64,000 nt of DNA, from assembly GCF_010435965.1 (NCBI RefSeq), contig NZ_JAAGAA010000012.1, positions 1 to 64,000 on the forward strand, read 5' to 3'. The DNA is from Crenobacter caeni. Lineage in GTDB: Bacteria > Pseudomonadota > Gammaproteobacteria > Burkholderiales > Chromobacteriaceae. The notes beneath the pieces were generated by a model. That model did no database searches and was not told the DNA's origin. It worked only from the letters and a program-made list of their open reading frames with translations. A program made the translations under genes and the position numbers. Shown here piece by piece: positions 28,589 to 37,020 of the stretch; position 1 is the stretch's first letter; each line of letters opens with the position of its first letter.

Positions 28589-28873
28589 ATGAGCACCATC
28601 GTTATCCACGGCCACAACTTCGTCAAAGCGCTGCTCGACAGCCAGTCGCACGGGCCGCAACTGATCGAATCGGTCAACGCCTACCTCGCCTACCTGAGCG
28701 AACAGGCCGAGATCGCCGGCCTCACCGTCGAGGTCGACAACAGCGACGGCGGCGAGGGCGCATGGCATGTCGAGGCCGGCGCAGACGCCGCCGAAGCCGC
28801 GCGCGCCGACGCGTTCATGCGCGAGCGCGTCGCGGGCTTCTGGCGCTGGCAGCAGCAAGCCGGCCGCACCTGA
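28589..28873 (+). CDS. Conserved small protein of unknown function (94 aa)
   Basis: Not recognised. The start at 28589 has AAGGAGAG upstream and lies 11 bp after the phosphoribosyltransferase stop, so it is the third gene of that operon. The sequence is soluble, acidic and predicted mixed alpha/beta (STIVIHGHNFVKALL, then a helical middle and C-terminus). It stops exactly where the convergent beta-CASP gene ends. Confidence 0.65.
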   Translation: MSTIVIHGHNFVKALLDSQSHGPQLIESVNAYLAYLSEQAEIAGLTVEVDNSDGGEGAWHVEAGADAAEAARADAFMRERVAGFWRWQQQAGRT

Positions 28874-30238
28874 TCAGCCGTCGGCGAGCAGGTGCTGCTC
28901 GCGGTGCTCGGGCACGCACACGTCCCAGCCTAAGCGGTGCTCGATGCGCCGCCTGAGCGCGTCGGCTGCCTCGGCTTCGCCGTGCAGCACGAAGGTGCGG
29001 ATCGGCGGCGCCTCGAAGCCTTCCAGCCACTGCAAGATCTCGTCGGCGTCCGCGTGCGCGGACAGGTGCTCGAGCGAGACCACCTCGGCGTTGATCAACA
29101 CGTCCTGCCCGTGGATGCGCACACTGGGGGCGCCGCCCACGATCAGCGCGCCGCGCGTGCCGCCGGCCTGAAAGCCCGCGAACAGGAGAGTGTTGCGCTT
29201 GTGCGGGCCGAAGGCCTTGATGTGGTGCACCACGCGCCCGCCGGTCGCCATGCCGCTGCCGGCAATGATGATCGCCGGATGGTCGATGCGGTTGAGCGCC
29301 TTCGATTCCTCCACCGTGCGGACCCAGTGCACGCCCTGGCACATGGCGGCGACCTCGTCCTGCCCGAGCTTCAGGTCCTTGTGGAATTCGTAAAAGAGCT
29401 TGGTCACCTCGGTCGCCATCGGGCTGTTCAGGTAGATCGGCACCTCGGGCAGGCGTCTGGCCTGCTTGAGCCGCCACAACAGCAAGAGCAGGGTCTGCGC
29501 ACGCTCGACGGCAAAGGCGGGGATCACCACCACGCCGCCGCGCCTCACGGTACGCCGTACCACCTCTTCCAGCAGCCCCTCGGTGTCCTCGGCCGGGTGG
29601 CGCCTGTCGCCGTAGGTCGATTCGACAAACAGGTAGTCGCAACGCGCGACGCGCTCGGGGCGGTACAGCATGGGGTCGTGCGGCCGGCCCAGGTCGCCCG
29701 AGAACAGCAGGGTCTTGTCGCCCACCTTGAGCTCGGCCATAGCCGCACCGAGGATATGGCCGGCTTGCTTGAGCGTCAGCGTGATGCCCGGCGCGATCTG
29801 CCGCGGCGTGTGCAGCGGCAGCGGCGCGAAGCGGTGGCTGACCCGTGCCGCGTCCTGTTCGGTGTACAGCGGTTTGGCCGGCTGGTGGCGCGAATAGCCG
29901 CGCCGGTTCGCGTACTCTGCCTCTTCTTCCTGCAGCCGGCCGCTGTCGGCGAGCAGGATGGCGGCAAGTTCGGCCGACGCCGGCGTGGTGTGGATCTCGC
30001 CGCAAAAGCCGTCGCGCACCAGCGCCGGCAGGTAACCCGAGTGGTCGAGGTGGGCGTGGGTGAGTACCACCGCGTCGATCTCGGCGGGCGGCACCTCGAA
30101 AGGCTGCCAGTTGCGCAGGCGCAGCTGCTTGAAGCCCTGGAACAGCCCGCAGTCGACCAGCACCCGCCGTCCGTCGTATTCGACCAGCGTCTTGCTGCCG
30201 GTCACCGTACCGGCCGCACCGAGAAAACTGACACGCAT
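28874..30238 (-). CDS. MBL-fold beta-CASP RNA hydrolase-like protein
   Basis: Metallo-beta-lactamase plus beta-CASP protein of the RNA-specificity (CPSF/YsgA-like) family, a predicted ribonuclease. Motif 2 is LTHAHLDHSGYLPAL (about 54-68). Later come the LFSGDLGRPHDPML motif, the beta-CASP insert (VFVESTYGDR region, IYLNSPMA), HIKAFGPHKRNTLLFAGFQ, and the late histidine motifs LSAHADADEI and VLHGEAEAAD. The start at 30238 has AAGGAGAG upstream; longer frames run into the dehydrogenase gene. Length 454 residues is typical. It lies 11 bp after the alcohol dehydrogenase gene, likely one operon. Confidence 0.88.
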   Translation of the reverse strand: MRVSFLGAAGTVTGSKTLVEYDGRRVLVDCGLFQGFKQLRLRNWQPFEVPPAEIDAVVLTHAHLDHSGYLPALVRDGFCGEIHTTPASAELAAILLADSGRLQEEEAEYANRRGYSRHQPAKPLYTEQDAARVSHRFAPLPLHTPRQIAPGITLTLKQAGHILGAAMAELKVGDKTLLFSGDLGRPHDPMLYRPERVARCDYLFVESTYGDRRHPAEDTEGLLEEVVRRTVRRGGVVVIPAFAVERAQTLLLLLWRLKQARRLPEVPIYLNSPMATEVTKLFYEFHKDLKLGQDEVAAMCQGVHWVRTVEESKALNRIDHPAIIIAGSGMATGGRVVHHIKAFGPHKRNTLLFAGFQAGGTRGALIVGGAPSVRIHGQDVLINAEVVSLEHLSAHADADEILQWLEGFEAPPIRTFVLHGEAEAADALRRRIEHRLGWDVCVPEHREQHLLADG

Positions 30239-30249
30239 CTTGCTCTCCT

Positions 30250-31248
30250 TCACGTTAAGCCCGGCACCAGCACCGCCGCGCCTTGCAAGCGCCCGTGCCG
30301 CAAGTCGTCCAGCGCCCGGTTGGCATCCGCCAGCGGGTAGGCGCGCACATGCACCTGCAAGGGCAGCGTGCTTGCCGCCGCCAGAAAGTCCAGCGCGTCC
30401 TGCCGGGTCAGGTTCGCCACCGATTCGACGCGCCGCTCGCCCCACAGCAGCGCGTAGGGGAAGGACGGGATGTCGCTCATATGGATGCCGGCACACACCA
30501 CCGCCCCGCCGCGGCGCACGCTCGAAAGCGCCAGCGGCACCAGCTCGCCGGCCGGCGCGAAGATCAATACCGCGTCGAGCAGGCACGGCGGCTTGGCGTC
30601 TCCCGCCCATACCGCACCCAGTTCGCGTGCAAATGCCTGCGCGGCGGTGTCGCCCGGCCGGGTCAGCGCGTACACCTCGCGCCCTTGCCCGACGCACACC
30701 TGGCAGATCAGGTGCGCGGCCGCGCCGAAGCCGAACAGGCCGATTTTGCGGGCATGCCCAGCCTTGTTGAGCGCGCGCTGTCCGATCAGCCCGGCGCACA
30801 TCAGTGGCGCGCTGTGCACGTCGTCGAGCAGCGCGGGCAAGGCGAAGGCGTAGCGCGCGTCGGCGAGCATGTAGTCAGCGTAACCGCCGGGCAGCGTGTA
30901 GCCGTGAAAGCGCGCTGTCGCGCAAAGGTTCTCCCGCCCTTCCCGGCAATCCGCGCAGAGCCCGCAGCTATACCCCAGCCAGGGCACGCCGATGCGCGCG
31001 CCGACCGCCAGCGCCGTCACGCCAACGCCCCTGCGCTCGACGGTGCCGACCACCTCGTGCCCCGGCGTGACCGGGTAGGCAATGCCCGGCAACTCGCCGT
31101 CGAGCACGTGCAGGTCGGTACGGCAGACGCCACACGCGACAACCTTCACCAGCAACTGTCCGGGTCCGGGGGACGGCACCGGCAGGTGCCGCATCCGCAG
31201 GGCTTGCCCCGGTCCGTCGCATACCATCGCCCGCATCCGCGCTTGCAT
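30250..31248 (-). CDS. Zinc-dependent alcohol dehydrogenase family protein
   Basis: Medium-chain alcohol dehydrogenase. Catalytic zinc ligands are in VACGVCRTDLHVLDG (Cys about 38) and TPGHEVVG (His about 63); the structural zinc cysteines are in SCGLCADCREGRENLC. The NAD fold reads GLFGFGAAAHLICQ. This is the branch frequently encoded next to beta-CASP hydrolases and phosphoribosyltransferases. Substrate unknown. AAGGAGGTGGGAG precedes the ATG, a strong ribosome site. Length 332 residues. Confidence 0.88.
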   Translation of the reverse strand: MQARMRAMVCDGPGQALRMRHLPVPSPGPGQLLVKVVACGVCRTDLHVLDGELPGIAYPVTPGHEVVGTVERRGVGVTALAVGARIGVPWLGYSCGLCADCREGRENLCATARFHGYTLPGGYADYMLADARYAFALPALLDDVHSAPLMCAGLIGQRALNKAGHARKIGLFGFGAAAHLICQVCVGQGREVYALTRPGDTAAQAFARELGAVWAGDAKPPCLLDAVLIFAPAGELVPLALSSVRRGGAVVCAGIHMSDIPSFPYALLWGERRVESVANLTRQDALDFLAAASTLPLQVHVRAYPLADANRALDDLRHGRLQGAAVLVPGLT

Positions 31249-31365
31249 GCTCCCACCTCCTTCAGGCTATGCCTTCACCGGCAGCGCCTTGTTGCGCCAT
31301 GTCAAATGTATGCCCGCGCCGGCGCTTTACGATAGTCCATGATGGCAACCGAGAAGGAGCAAGTC

Positions 31366-32388
31366 ATGGAACAGATCCGCGTCATCCAGTACGGCTGCGG
31401 CAAGATGGGCCGCATCATGTTGCGTTACCTGCACGAGAAAGGCTGCCGCATCGTCGGCGCGATCGACGCCGACCCGGCGCTTGTCGGGCGCGACGCCGGC
31501 GAGGTGGCTGGCCTCGGCCAGCGGCTGGGCGTGCAGGTGACGGCGGACGCCAAGGCGGTGTTCGCCGGCTGCGACGCACATGTCGCGCTGATCGCGACGC
31601 GCAGCCTGATCGGCGAACTTGAAGACGCGTACGCGCTTGCCGCGCGGCACGGGGTGTGCGCGCTGTCGACCTGCGAGGAGGCGTTCTACCCGTGGACGAC
31701 GGCAGCGGCGCTGACCAACCGGCTCGACCGCCTGGCCAAGCAGCACGGGGTGACGCTGTCGGCGTCGGGCTACCAGGACGTGTTCTGGGGCAAGCTGGTG
31801 TCGGCACTGGCCGGCGCGACGCACCGCATCGAACGCATCGAGGGGCTGTCCAGCTACAACGTCGAGGATTACGGCATCGCACTGGCCGAGGCACATGGCG
31901 CCGGCTTGTCGGCAGATGAATTCAAGCGGCGGATCACCGACGCGGAAGCACTGCCTTCGTATATGTGGAACAGCGCCGAGTGGCTGGCTGCGGAGCTTAA
32001 CTTCAGCGTGCGGTCGGTGTGCCAGGTACTCGAGCCCATCCTCGCGCCGCACGATGTTAAGAGCGCGACGCTCGGCCGTACCATCCCATCCGGCCACGCG
32101 CTGGGGATGCGCGCGGTGGTCACGCTTGCGACTTACCAGGGGGTGGTGATCGAGGCGCAATGCGTCGGTAAGGTCTACCTGCCGGGCGAAGTCGACCGCA
32201 ACGACTGGACCGTGCGCGGTGAGCCGACCACCACCTTGCAGATCGCCGCGCCGGACACCGTCGCGCTGACCTGTGCGACGCTGGTCAACCGCATCCCGCA
32301 GCTGCTTGCCGCGCCGCCGGGCTTCGTCACCTGCGACCGGCTGGCCGCGCCGCGTTACCAGCCCTACCCGCTGGGCCTGCCCGACTGA
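31366..32388 (+). CDS. 2,4-diaminopentanoate dehydrogenase-like NAD(P) oxidoreductase
   Basis: Resembles the Ord/2,4-diaminopentanoate dehydrogenase branch of the dihydrodipicolinate reductase superfamily. The Rossmann start is VIQYGCGKMGRIML, followed by GAIDADPALVGRDAGEVAGLG, then STCEEAFYPW and SASGYQDVFWGKLVSALAG. Start chosen at 31366 because GAAGGAG lies upstream; an in-frame ATG at 31339 would add nine residues. Clostridia use the enzyme in ornithine fermentation, but no partner genes (amb, ort, ora) are nearby, so the substrate here may differ. 340 residues. Confidence 0.75.
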   Translation: MEQIRVIQYGCGKMGRIMLRYLHEKGCRIVGAIDADPALVGRDAGEVAGLGQRLGVQVTADAKAVFAGCDAHVALIATRSLIGELEDAYALAARHGVCALSTCEEAFYPWTTAAALTNRLDRLAKQHGVTLSASGYQDVFWGKLVSALAGATHRIERIEGLSSYNVEDYGIALAEAHGAGLSADEFKRRITDAEALPSYMWNSAEWLAAELNFSVRSVCQVLEPILAPHDVKSATLGRTIPSGHALGMRAVVTLATYQGVVIEAQCVGKVYLPGEVDRNDWTVRGEPTTTLQIAAPDTVALTCATLVNRIPQLLAAPPGFVTCDRLAAPRYQPYPLGLPD

Positions 32389-32448
32389 GGTCTGGCGCAC
32401 CAGCCGCACTTGCTATAACGACCGCGTACCTATCCCAAGGAGAGCAAG

Positions 32449-33144
32449 ATGAAAGCGTACGCGGCCGAGCTGATCGGCACTTTCTGGCTGGTGTTGGGCG
32501 GCTGCGGCAGCGTGGTGCTCGCCGCGGCCTTCCCGCATCTTGGCATCGGTTTTGCCGGCGTCGCGCTGGCATTCGGGCTGACCGTGCTGACCGCCTGCTA
32601 CGCGGTCGGTCATATCTCGGGTGGCCACCTGAACCCGGCGGTCACCATCGGGCTGTGGGCGGGCGGCCGCTTCGAGGGCCGCCATGTGCTGCCCTACATC
32701 ATCGCGCAGGTCTCAGGCGGCCTGATTGCCGGCGGCGTGCTCTACCTGATCGCCAGCGGCAAGGCGGGCTTCTCGACCGCCGGCGGCTTCGCGAGCAACG
32801 GCTACGGCGCGCATTCGCCCGGCGGCTACGACCTCGCGTCGGCGGCGCTGATCGAGACCGTGATGACGATGATGTTCCTGTTCGTGATCATGGGCGCGAC
32901 CTCGAAGAAGGCGCCGGCCGGCTTCGCACCGATCGCGATCGGCCTGTGCCTGACCCTGATCCACCTGGTCACCATTCCCGTCACGAATACCTCGGTCAAC
33001 CCGGCGCGCAGTACCGGTGTCGCCCTGTACACCGGCGGCTGGGCGATCGAACAGCTGTGGCTGTTCTGGCTCGCGCCGATTGTCGGCGGCGTGATCGGCG
33101 GCCTGCTTTACCGTTGGCTGAATGATGAACGGCCACTCGCCTGA
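32449..33144 (+). CDS. aqpZ: Aquaporin Z
   Basis: Inner-membrane water channel. Both NPA boxes are present: HLNPAVTIG (about 63) and SVNPARSTG (about 185). The selectivity-filter arginine follows the second NPA, and the flanking histidine (LIHLVTIPV) is at the AqpZ position, so it fits the water-selective rather than the glycerol branch. Six hydrophobic segments are visible. Length of 231 residues matches AqpZ. AAGGAGAG precedes the start. Confidence 0.95.
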   Translation: MKAYAAELIGTFWLVLGGCGSVVLAAAFPHLGIGFAGVALAFGLTVLTACYAVGHISGGHLNPAVTIGLWAGGRFEGRHVLPYIIAQVSGGLIAGGVLYLIASGKAGFSTAGGFASNGYGAHSPGGYDLASAALIETVMTMMFLFVIMGATSKKAPAGFAPIAIGLCLTLIHLVTIPVTNTSVNPARSTGVALYTGGWAIEQLWLFWLAPIVGGVIGGLLYRWLNDERPLA

Positions 33145-33197
33145 TCGATTAGTCTAAAAAAAACCCGTATCAGGCGGCGACATTCTCTTTCAAAACA

Positions 33198-33256
33198 TCC
33201 ACTTCCGTGGAACCGGCTGGTTGCAACGCGGGTCAGTCTGGCTTTACGTTGCAACC
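33198..33256. promoter_or_regulatory. Inverted repeats upstream of the cupin gene
   Basis: A 10-bp perfect inverted repeat (33219-33228, GGTTGCAACG, with 33247-33256) whose two halves are each centred on the self-complementary GTTGCAAC, 28 bases apart. A separate 5-bp hairpin lies at 33198-33211. The spacing is near three helical turns, as in paired operators. Alternatively it forms a leader hairpin. Confidence 0.4.
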
Positions 33257-33309
33257 GTCTCTTTTGCCAATGAAGCAAAAGCCGCGAAATGCATAGAGAG
33301 AGAACACGA

Positions 33310-33615
33310 ATGACCGAGATGATCTGCCACACCCCGGCCTGTTGCTGTCAGGATGCCCCGCACAAGCCCTTGCGGCTCGCGCAAAGCGAGATGCGCCTGT
33401 GCCGGGTCGAACCGGGCGAACACGCTTACGAGGCGCACCCCGCGACGGAATTCATCGTCTGCCTGCAAGGCGCGCTACTGCTGGAAGACGCCGACGGCGG
33501 CCGCGTGCAGGCGGACCCGGGCGAGGTGATCGAGATTCCCGCCGGCGTACGCCACCGCTTCGCGCCGCCGTGCGACGCGGCGATCATGCGCCTGACGCCG
33601 CAACAGGCGGTGTAA
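33310..33615 (+). CDS. Small cupin-domain protein
   Basis: Single cupin domain of 101 residues: EFIVCLQGALLLEDADG is motif 1 and GEVIEIPAGVRHRF is motif 2. Histidines H44 (in YEAHPATEF) and H85 could bind a metal. The N-terminus has a cysteine-rich segment (MICHTPACCCQDAPHK) that could bind a metal or sense redox state and is not part of the cupin fold. The start at 33310 has GAGAGAAC upstream. Its 3' end overlaps the KfrA-type gene on the other strand by 32 bases. Function unknown. Confidence 0.75.
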   Translation: MTEMICHTPACCCQDAPHKPLRLAQSEMRLCRVEPGEHAYEAHPATEFIVCLQGALLLEDADGGRVQADPGEVIEIPAGVRHRFAPPCDAAIMRLTPQQAV

Positions 33616-34615
33616 GCAAGCCTTGCTGCGCAGCCTCGACCAGGCCGGCGAGCACCCCGACGGGCACCCCGGCAACTTCCTCTTGGGCAGCCGCCAGCGC
33701 CGTCATACTGGCGGGTAGTTGCTGCCAGGCTACCTGTAGCGCGGCCAGCGCCAGGCGTGCGGTTTCGGCCTCGCTGCGCGCTTCACCGCCGGCTTGCTGC
33801 GCGGCGAGCAACTGGCCGTCCAGCCGGCCGATCTCGCGCTCGCGCTCGGCCAGCCGTTCGCGCCACTCATCGGACAGGCGGCTGTGCTCGCGGCGGATGA
33901 GGCGCAGTGCGTCTTCGGCCGCCGACTTTTCTTCCTGCATGCGCCGCCGCTCGTCCTCGACCTGCTCGTAGAGGCGGATGCGCAAGCCCTCCAGCCGTTC
34001 GTAGGCGAGCGCCTCGCGCCGCTCGGCCGTCTCGCGCGCGTGGGCAAGCTCCGCCTTGGCCTGCGTATCGCGCTCGGCGAGTCTCGCCTGCGCGTCGGCC
34101 TGCGCGTCCGCGAGGCGCCGCGTCGCCGCGTCGCGCTCGGCGCCGAGCGCCGCCAGCTGGGTGCGCAAGGTGGCGAGCTCGTCGGACAGCAGCACGGCCT
34201 GTGTCTTTGCCTGCGCGAGCTCCTGATGGGTCGCGGCAAGGTCCAGCCGCAAGGCCGCGACACGCTGCGCTTCCGCAGCCTTCTCCGCCTCCAGCGCCGT
34301 GCACGCCGCGGCAAGCGTGTCACGCTCGGCGAACGCCTCGCGCCGCGCTTCGGCCAGTGCGTCCTCTGCGTGCTGGCACGCCTGCTGCCATACCGCGTCG
34401 AACGCCGCGCCCAGTGCTGCCGGCCACTCGGGACGGCGGTTTGCCGCCGCGGCGCGCGCAAGGAAATCCTTGCGCCAGGCTTTCAGCGTATTGTTGATCG
34501 TCGTGTTCGAACCGGTGCCCAGCCGCTCCCGCACTTCGACCACCGTCGGCCACACCCCTTCTGCCAGCAGTTCCTGCGCGGCGGCGCGGATTTTCGCGTA
34601 AATATCGTCGGCCAT
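33584..34615 (-). CDS. KfrA-type DNA-binding coiled-coil protein
   Basis: N-terminal KfrA_N domain (about 1-115): DDIYAKIRAAAQELLAEG, then PTVVEVRERLGTGSNTTINNTLKAWR, a helix-turn-helix. It is followed by a coiled coil from about 90 to 290, rich in Ala, Glu and Arg. KfrA proteins of IncP and related plasmids repress their own gene and support partitioning. Here it is in chromosomal context between a cupin gene and moaA, with no Par genes adjacent. Length of 343 residues matches the family. Confidence 0.8.
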   Translation of the reverse strand: MADDIYAKIRAAAQELLAEGVWPTVVEVRERLGTGSNTTINNTLKAWRKDFLARAAAANRRPEWPAALGAAFDAVWQQACQHAEDALAEARREAFAERDTLAAACTALEAEKAAEAQRVAALRLDLAATHQELAQAKTQAVLLSDELATLRTQLAALGAERDAATRRLADAQADAQARLAERDTQAKAELAHARETAERREALAYERLEGLRIRLYEQVEDERRRMQEEKSAAEDALRLIRREHSRLSDEWRERLAEREREIGRLDGQLLAAQQAGGEARSEAETARLALAALQVAWQQLPASMTALAAAQEEVAGVPVGVLAGLVEAAQQGLLTPPVAASGA

Positions 34616-34626
34616 GATTATTCCTT

Positions 34627-34650
34627 ACGTATTACGTGAATTTTATCACG
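34627..34650. promoter_or_regulatory. Putative operators upstream of the KfrA-type gene
   Basis: Twelve bases upstream of the KfrA-type start lie a near-palindrome (ACGTATTACGT, 34627-34637) and an overlapping inverted repeat CGTG-N8-CACG (34635-34650). KfrA proteins autoregulate through such palindromes near their own promoter, so this is a reasonable operator candidate. Confidence 0.4.
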
Positions 34651-34762
34651 CATCGACCGGCGCAGCACAATTGCTGGCACGCTCCGTGCATTGAACCGGC
34701 AAGCCACCGCCCATCTGGTTTACAATGACGGCACGATTCAACCAAGCCAAGAGCCTTTCGTC

Positions 34763-35737
34763 ATGCTGAGCGACCGCTTCGGGCGCACCATCGACTACCT
34801 GCGCGTCTCGGTCACCGACCGCTGCGATTTGCGCTGCACCTACTGCCTACCCAAGGGCTTCAAGGGCTTCGAGGAGCCGGCCAACTGGCTGACCTTCGAC
34901 GAGATCGAGCGCGTGATCGCCGCGTTCGCACGCCTGGGCGTGCGCCGCTACCGGCTGACCGGCGGCGAGCCGCTACTGCGCAAGAACCTGCCCGCCCTCG
35001 CCCGCAAGCTGACCGCCCTGTCTGGCGTCGAAGATTTGTCGCTGACCACCAACGCGACACAACTGGCAAGCCAGGCCGCGGCACTTGCCGCGGCGGGCGT
35101 GCGCCGCATCAACGTCAGCCTCGATTCGCTCAGGCGCGATCGCGTGCACGCAATCAGCGGCAGCGACTGCCTGGACAAGGTGCTATCCGGACTGAAAGCC
35201 GCCTCGGGCGCTGGCTTTGCATCGGTCAAGGTCAATATGGTGCCGATGGAAGGCGTGAACGACGACGAGATCGAAGCGATGGTCGCGTTCTGTATCGAGC
35301 ACGGCTTCATCCTGCGCCTGATCGAGGCGATGCCGATGGGGCAGACCGGACAAAACACCCGTGGCGTCGACCTGAACGCGCTGTTACCGCGACTGCGCGA
35401 GCGCTTCGGCCTCAGCCCCTCCTCGCGGGAACTCGGCGGCGGACCGGCCCGTTACTGGGAGCGCGCCGACGGCCGGTTCACGCTGGGGCTGATCACGCCG
35501 ATGTCGCAACACTTTTGCCCGACCTGCAACCGGGTGCGATTGTCGGTCGACGGCACGCTCTACATGTGCCTGGGGCAGGAGGCAAGCTACGAGTTGCGCC
35601 CGCTGCTGCGCAGCGGCGCCAGCAACACCGAGCTCGAGGCGGCGATCCGCGCGGCGATCGAACTAAAGCCCGAACGCCACGAATTCGTCGAGGCGCCGGG
35701 CAAGGTGGTGCGCTTCATGTCGATGACCGGCGGCTGA
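34763..35737 (+). CDS. moaA: GTP 3',8-cyclase
   Basis: Radical SAM enzyme for the first step of molybdenum cofactor synthesis, converting GTP to 3',8-cyclo-7,8-dihydro-GTP. The N-terminal cluster is Cys21, Cys25 and Cys28 (CDLRCTYC); the C-terminal cluster is CPTCNR plus the cysteine in YMCLGQ. RLTGGEPLLRK is the SAM-binding GGE motif. The protein ends in the conserved GG (SMTGG). I start at 34763 (MLSDRFGR), the family-like beginning; an in-frame ATG at 34691 would add 24 residues with no match. 324 residues. No other moa gene is in the window. Confidence 0.95.
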   Translation: MLSDRFGRTIDYLRVSVTDRCDLRCTYCLPKGFKGFEEPANWLTFDEIERVIAAFARLGVRRYRLTGGEPLLRKNLPALARKLTALSGVEDLSLTTNATQLASQAAALAAAGVRRINVSLDSLRRDRVHAISGSDCLDKVLSGLKAASGAGFASVKVNMVPMEGVNDDEIEAMVAFCIEHGFILRLIEAMPMGQTGQNTRGVDLNALLPRLRERFGLSPSSRELGGGPARYWERADGRFTLGLITPMSQHFCPTCNRVRLSVDGTLYMCLGQEASYELRPLLRSGASNTELEAAIRAAIELKPERHEFVEAPGKVVRFMSMTGG

Positions 35738-35756
35738 ACAGGCGCAGGCCAAAAAC

Positions 35757-35784
35757 AAAAAGCCCCGCGATGCGGGGCTTTTTT
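35757..35784. terminator. Bidirectional terminator between moaA and the cold-shock gene
   Basis: GC-rich stem (AAAAAGCCCCGC with GCGGGGCTTTTTT) around a 3-base loop, flanked by A-run and T-run, so it works on both strands. Confidence 0.9.
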
Positions 35785-35801
35785 CAGATCAGGGCTGTAA
35801 A

Positions 35802-36005
35802 TTACAGCGGCTGGATCTTGGTAGCCTGCGGGCCTTTTTGACCCATACCCGGCTCGTAGGAGACCTTCTGGCCTTCCTGCAGGGACTTGAAGCCCTGGGA
35901 CTGGATTTCAGAGAAGTGCGCGAACAGGTCGCTGCCGCCTTCGTCCGGGGTGATGAAGCCGAAGCCCTTAGCGTCGTTGAACCACTTAACGGTACCGGTA
36001 GCCAT
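35802..36005 (-). CDS. cspA: Cold-shock protein
   Basis: Single OB-fold RNA chaperone of 67 residues. RNP1 is KGFGFI (13-18); RNP2 is DLFAHF (about 27-32). It starts [13 protein letters not shown] as in most CspA-family proteins. AAAAGGAATT precedes the ATG. A strong promoter lies about 135 bases upstream, leaving the long leader that in this family controls translation at low temperature. Which paralogue of the family it is cannot be told. Confidence 0.93.
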   Translation of the reverse strand: MATGTVKWFNDAKGFGFITPDEGGSDLFAHFSEIQSQGFKSLQEGQKVSYEPGMGQKGPQATKIQPL

Positions 36006-36146
36006 GATGAATTCCTTTTGGGATTACTGTGGGTGGGCCTGAGCCCGAAAATGCATGACGATCAAGGAATGAAGCATGGAACAAGGAAGTACCGCTTGGC
36101 CTACGATGTCGCAATGATTCTGCTGCTTGAAGATCCTGCGAGGAAC

Positions 36147-36175
36147 GTTATACGCACCTTGAGCAGCATCGTCAA
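36147..36175 (-). promoter_or_regulatory. Sigma-70 promoter of the cold-shock gene
   Basis: On the minus strand: TTGACG (36175-36170), 17-bp spacer, TATAAC (36152-36147). Transcription would start near 36140, giving a leader of about 135 nt before the ATG at 36005. The rest of 36006-36307 holds this leader and, on the plus strand, a weaker TTGGAA-17-TTTAAT element at 36219-36247 for the lipoprotein gene. Confidence 0.7.
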
Positions 36176-36307
36176 TCATCCGCCCTCCGCAATGTGTGGT
36201 TTTTGGCTAAAAATCATTTTGGAATATTTTGCCGGCCAGACTTTAATCAAGAGAGATAAACGGCCGCGCACAGCGCCCCTCCCTACACGCCGCATGGAGT
36301 CCTCCCG

Positions 36308-36997
36308 ATGGAAATCAGGTCAATCGCCATGGCTGCACTACTGGCCACCACCCTGGCCGGCTGCGCCAGCACCCGCAGCACCAGGATCAGCGAAGGCAGC
36401 GCAGTCGCGGACATGCCGCAAGCCGGGTTCCTGACCGACTACTCCCGCCTGCAACCGCAAGACCGGGGCACGCTGCAGTACCTCGACCGCTCCGCCAGCC
36501 TCAAGCGTTACAACAAGCTCATGCTCGAACCCGTCGCCGTCATCCTGAGCAGCAACCCGGAATACAGCGATAACACACTGCCGCCCGCCACTCAGACACG
36601 CATCGCGGACGGCATCACCGCCGCCATGAAGAAGGAACTTGGACAGGATTTCCAGCTCGTCAACACGCCCGGCGCCGACGTCCTGCGCGTTCGCCTCGCG
36701 CTGACCGGCGTACAGGCGGTCGACCCCGCACTAACCCCTGCCGACTTCATTCCCGTCAAGGCAATCTTCAACGCCGGGCGCGCGATGGCAGGCCAGTCGC
36801 CGCGCGTGGCGGAACTGAGCGGCGAGGTGGAAGTCCTCGACGCCAACAACCGCCAACTGGGCGCAGCCATTTTCTCGCGCAAGGCAGACACCACCCTCTC
36901 CCAAGGCGTCCGCCTCTCATGGAGCGACCTGGAGGCACTCTCCCAAGCGTGGGCAAAACAACTGCACATGCTGCTGCTACGCGGCAAGAACCGCTGA
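36308..36997 (+). CDS. DUF3313-like lipoprotein
   Basis: Predicted outer-membrane or inner-membrane lipoprotein: signal with lipobox LAGC (Cys19). The mature part opens with AGFLTDYSRLQPQ, followed by LMLEPVAVIL and DGITAAMKKELGQDFQLV, the layout of DUF3313 family proteins. Family function is unknown. GGAG lies before the ATG; an internal ATG at 36329 would shorten the signal. 229 residues. It stands alone, converging on the thiamine operon. Confidence 0.78.
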   Translation: MEIRSIAMAALLATTLAGCASTRSTRISEGSAVADMPQAGFLTDYSRLQPQDRGTLQYLDRSASLKRYNKLMLEPVAVILSSNPEYSDNTLPPATQTRIADGITAAMKKELGQDFQLVNTPGADVLRVRLALTGVQAVDPALTPADFIPVKAIFNAGRAMAGQSPRVAELSGEVEVLDANNRQLGAAIFSRKADTTLSQGVRLSWSDLEALSQAWAKQLHMLLLRGKNR

Positions 36998-37020
36998 AAC
37001 CGTTCGCGCGGCCGCGCCTG

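Noticed and set aside
30238-30799. N-terminal extension of the beta-CASP gene
   Set aside because: It lies inside the alcohol dehydrogenase gene in another frame; the ATG at 30238 has a strong ribosome site and family-like start.
31260-31300. FNR-type site upstream of the alcohol dehydrogenase gene
   Set aside because: The half-sites TTGTT and GTCAA are 7 bases apart, not the 4 required.
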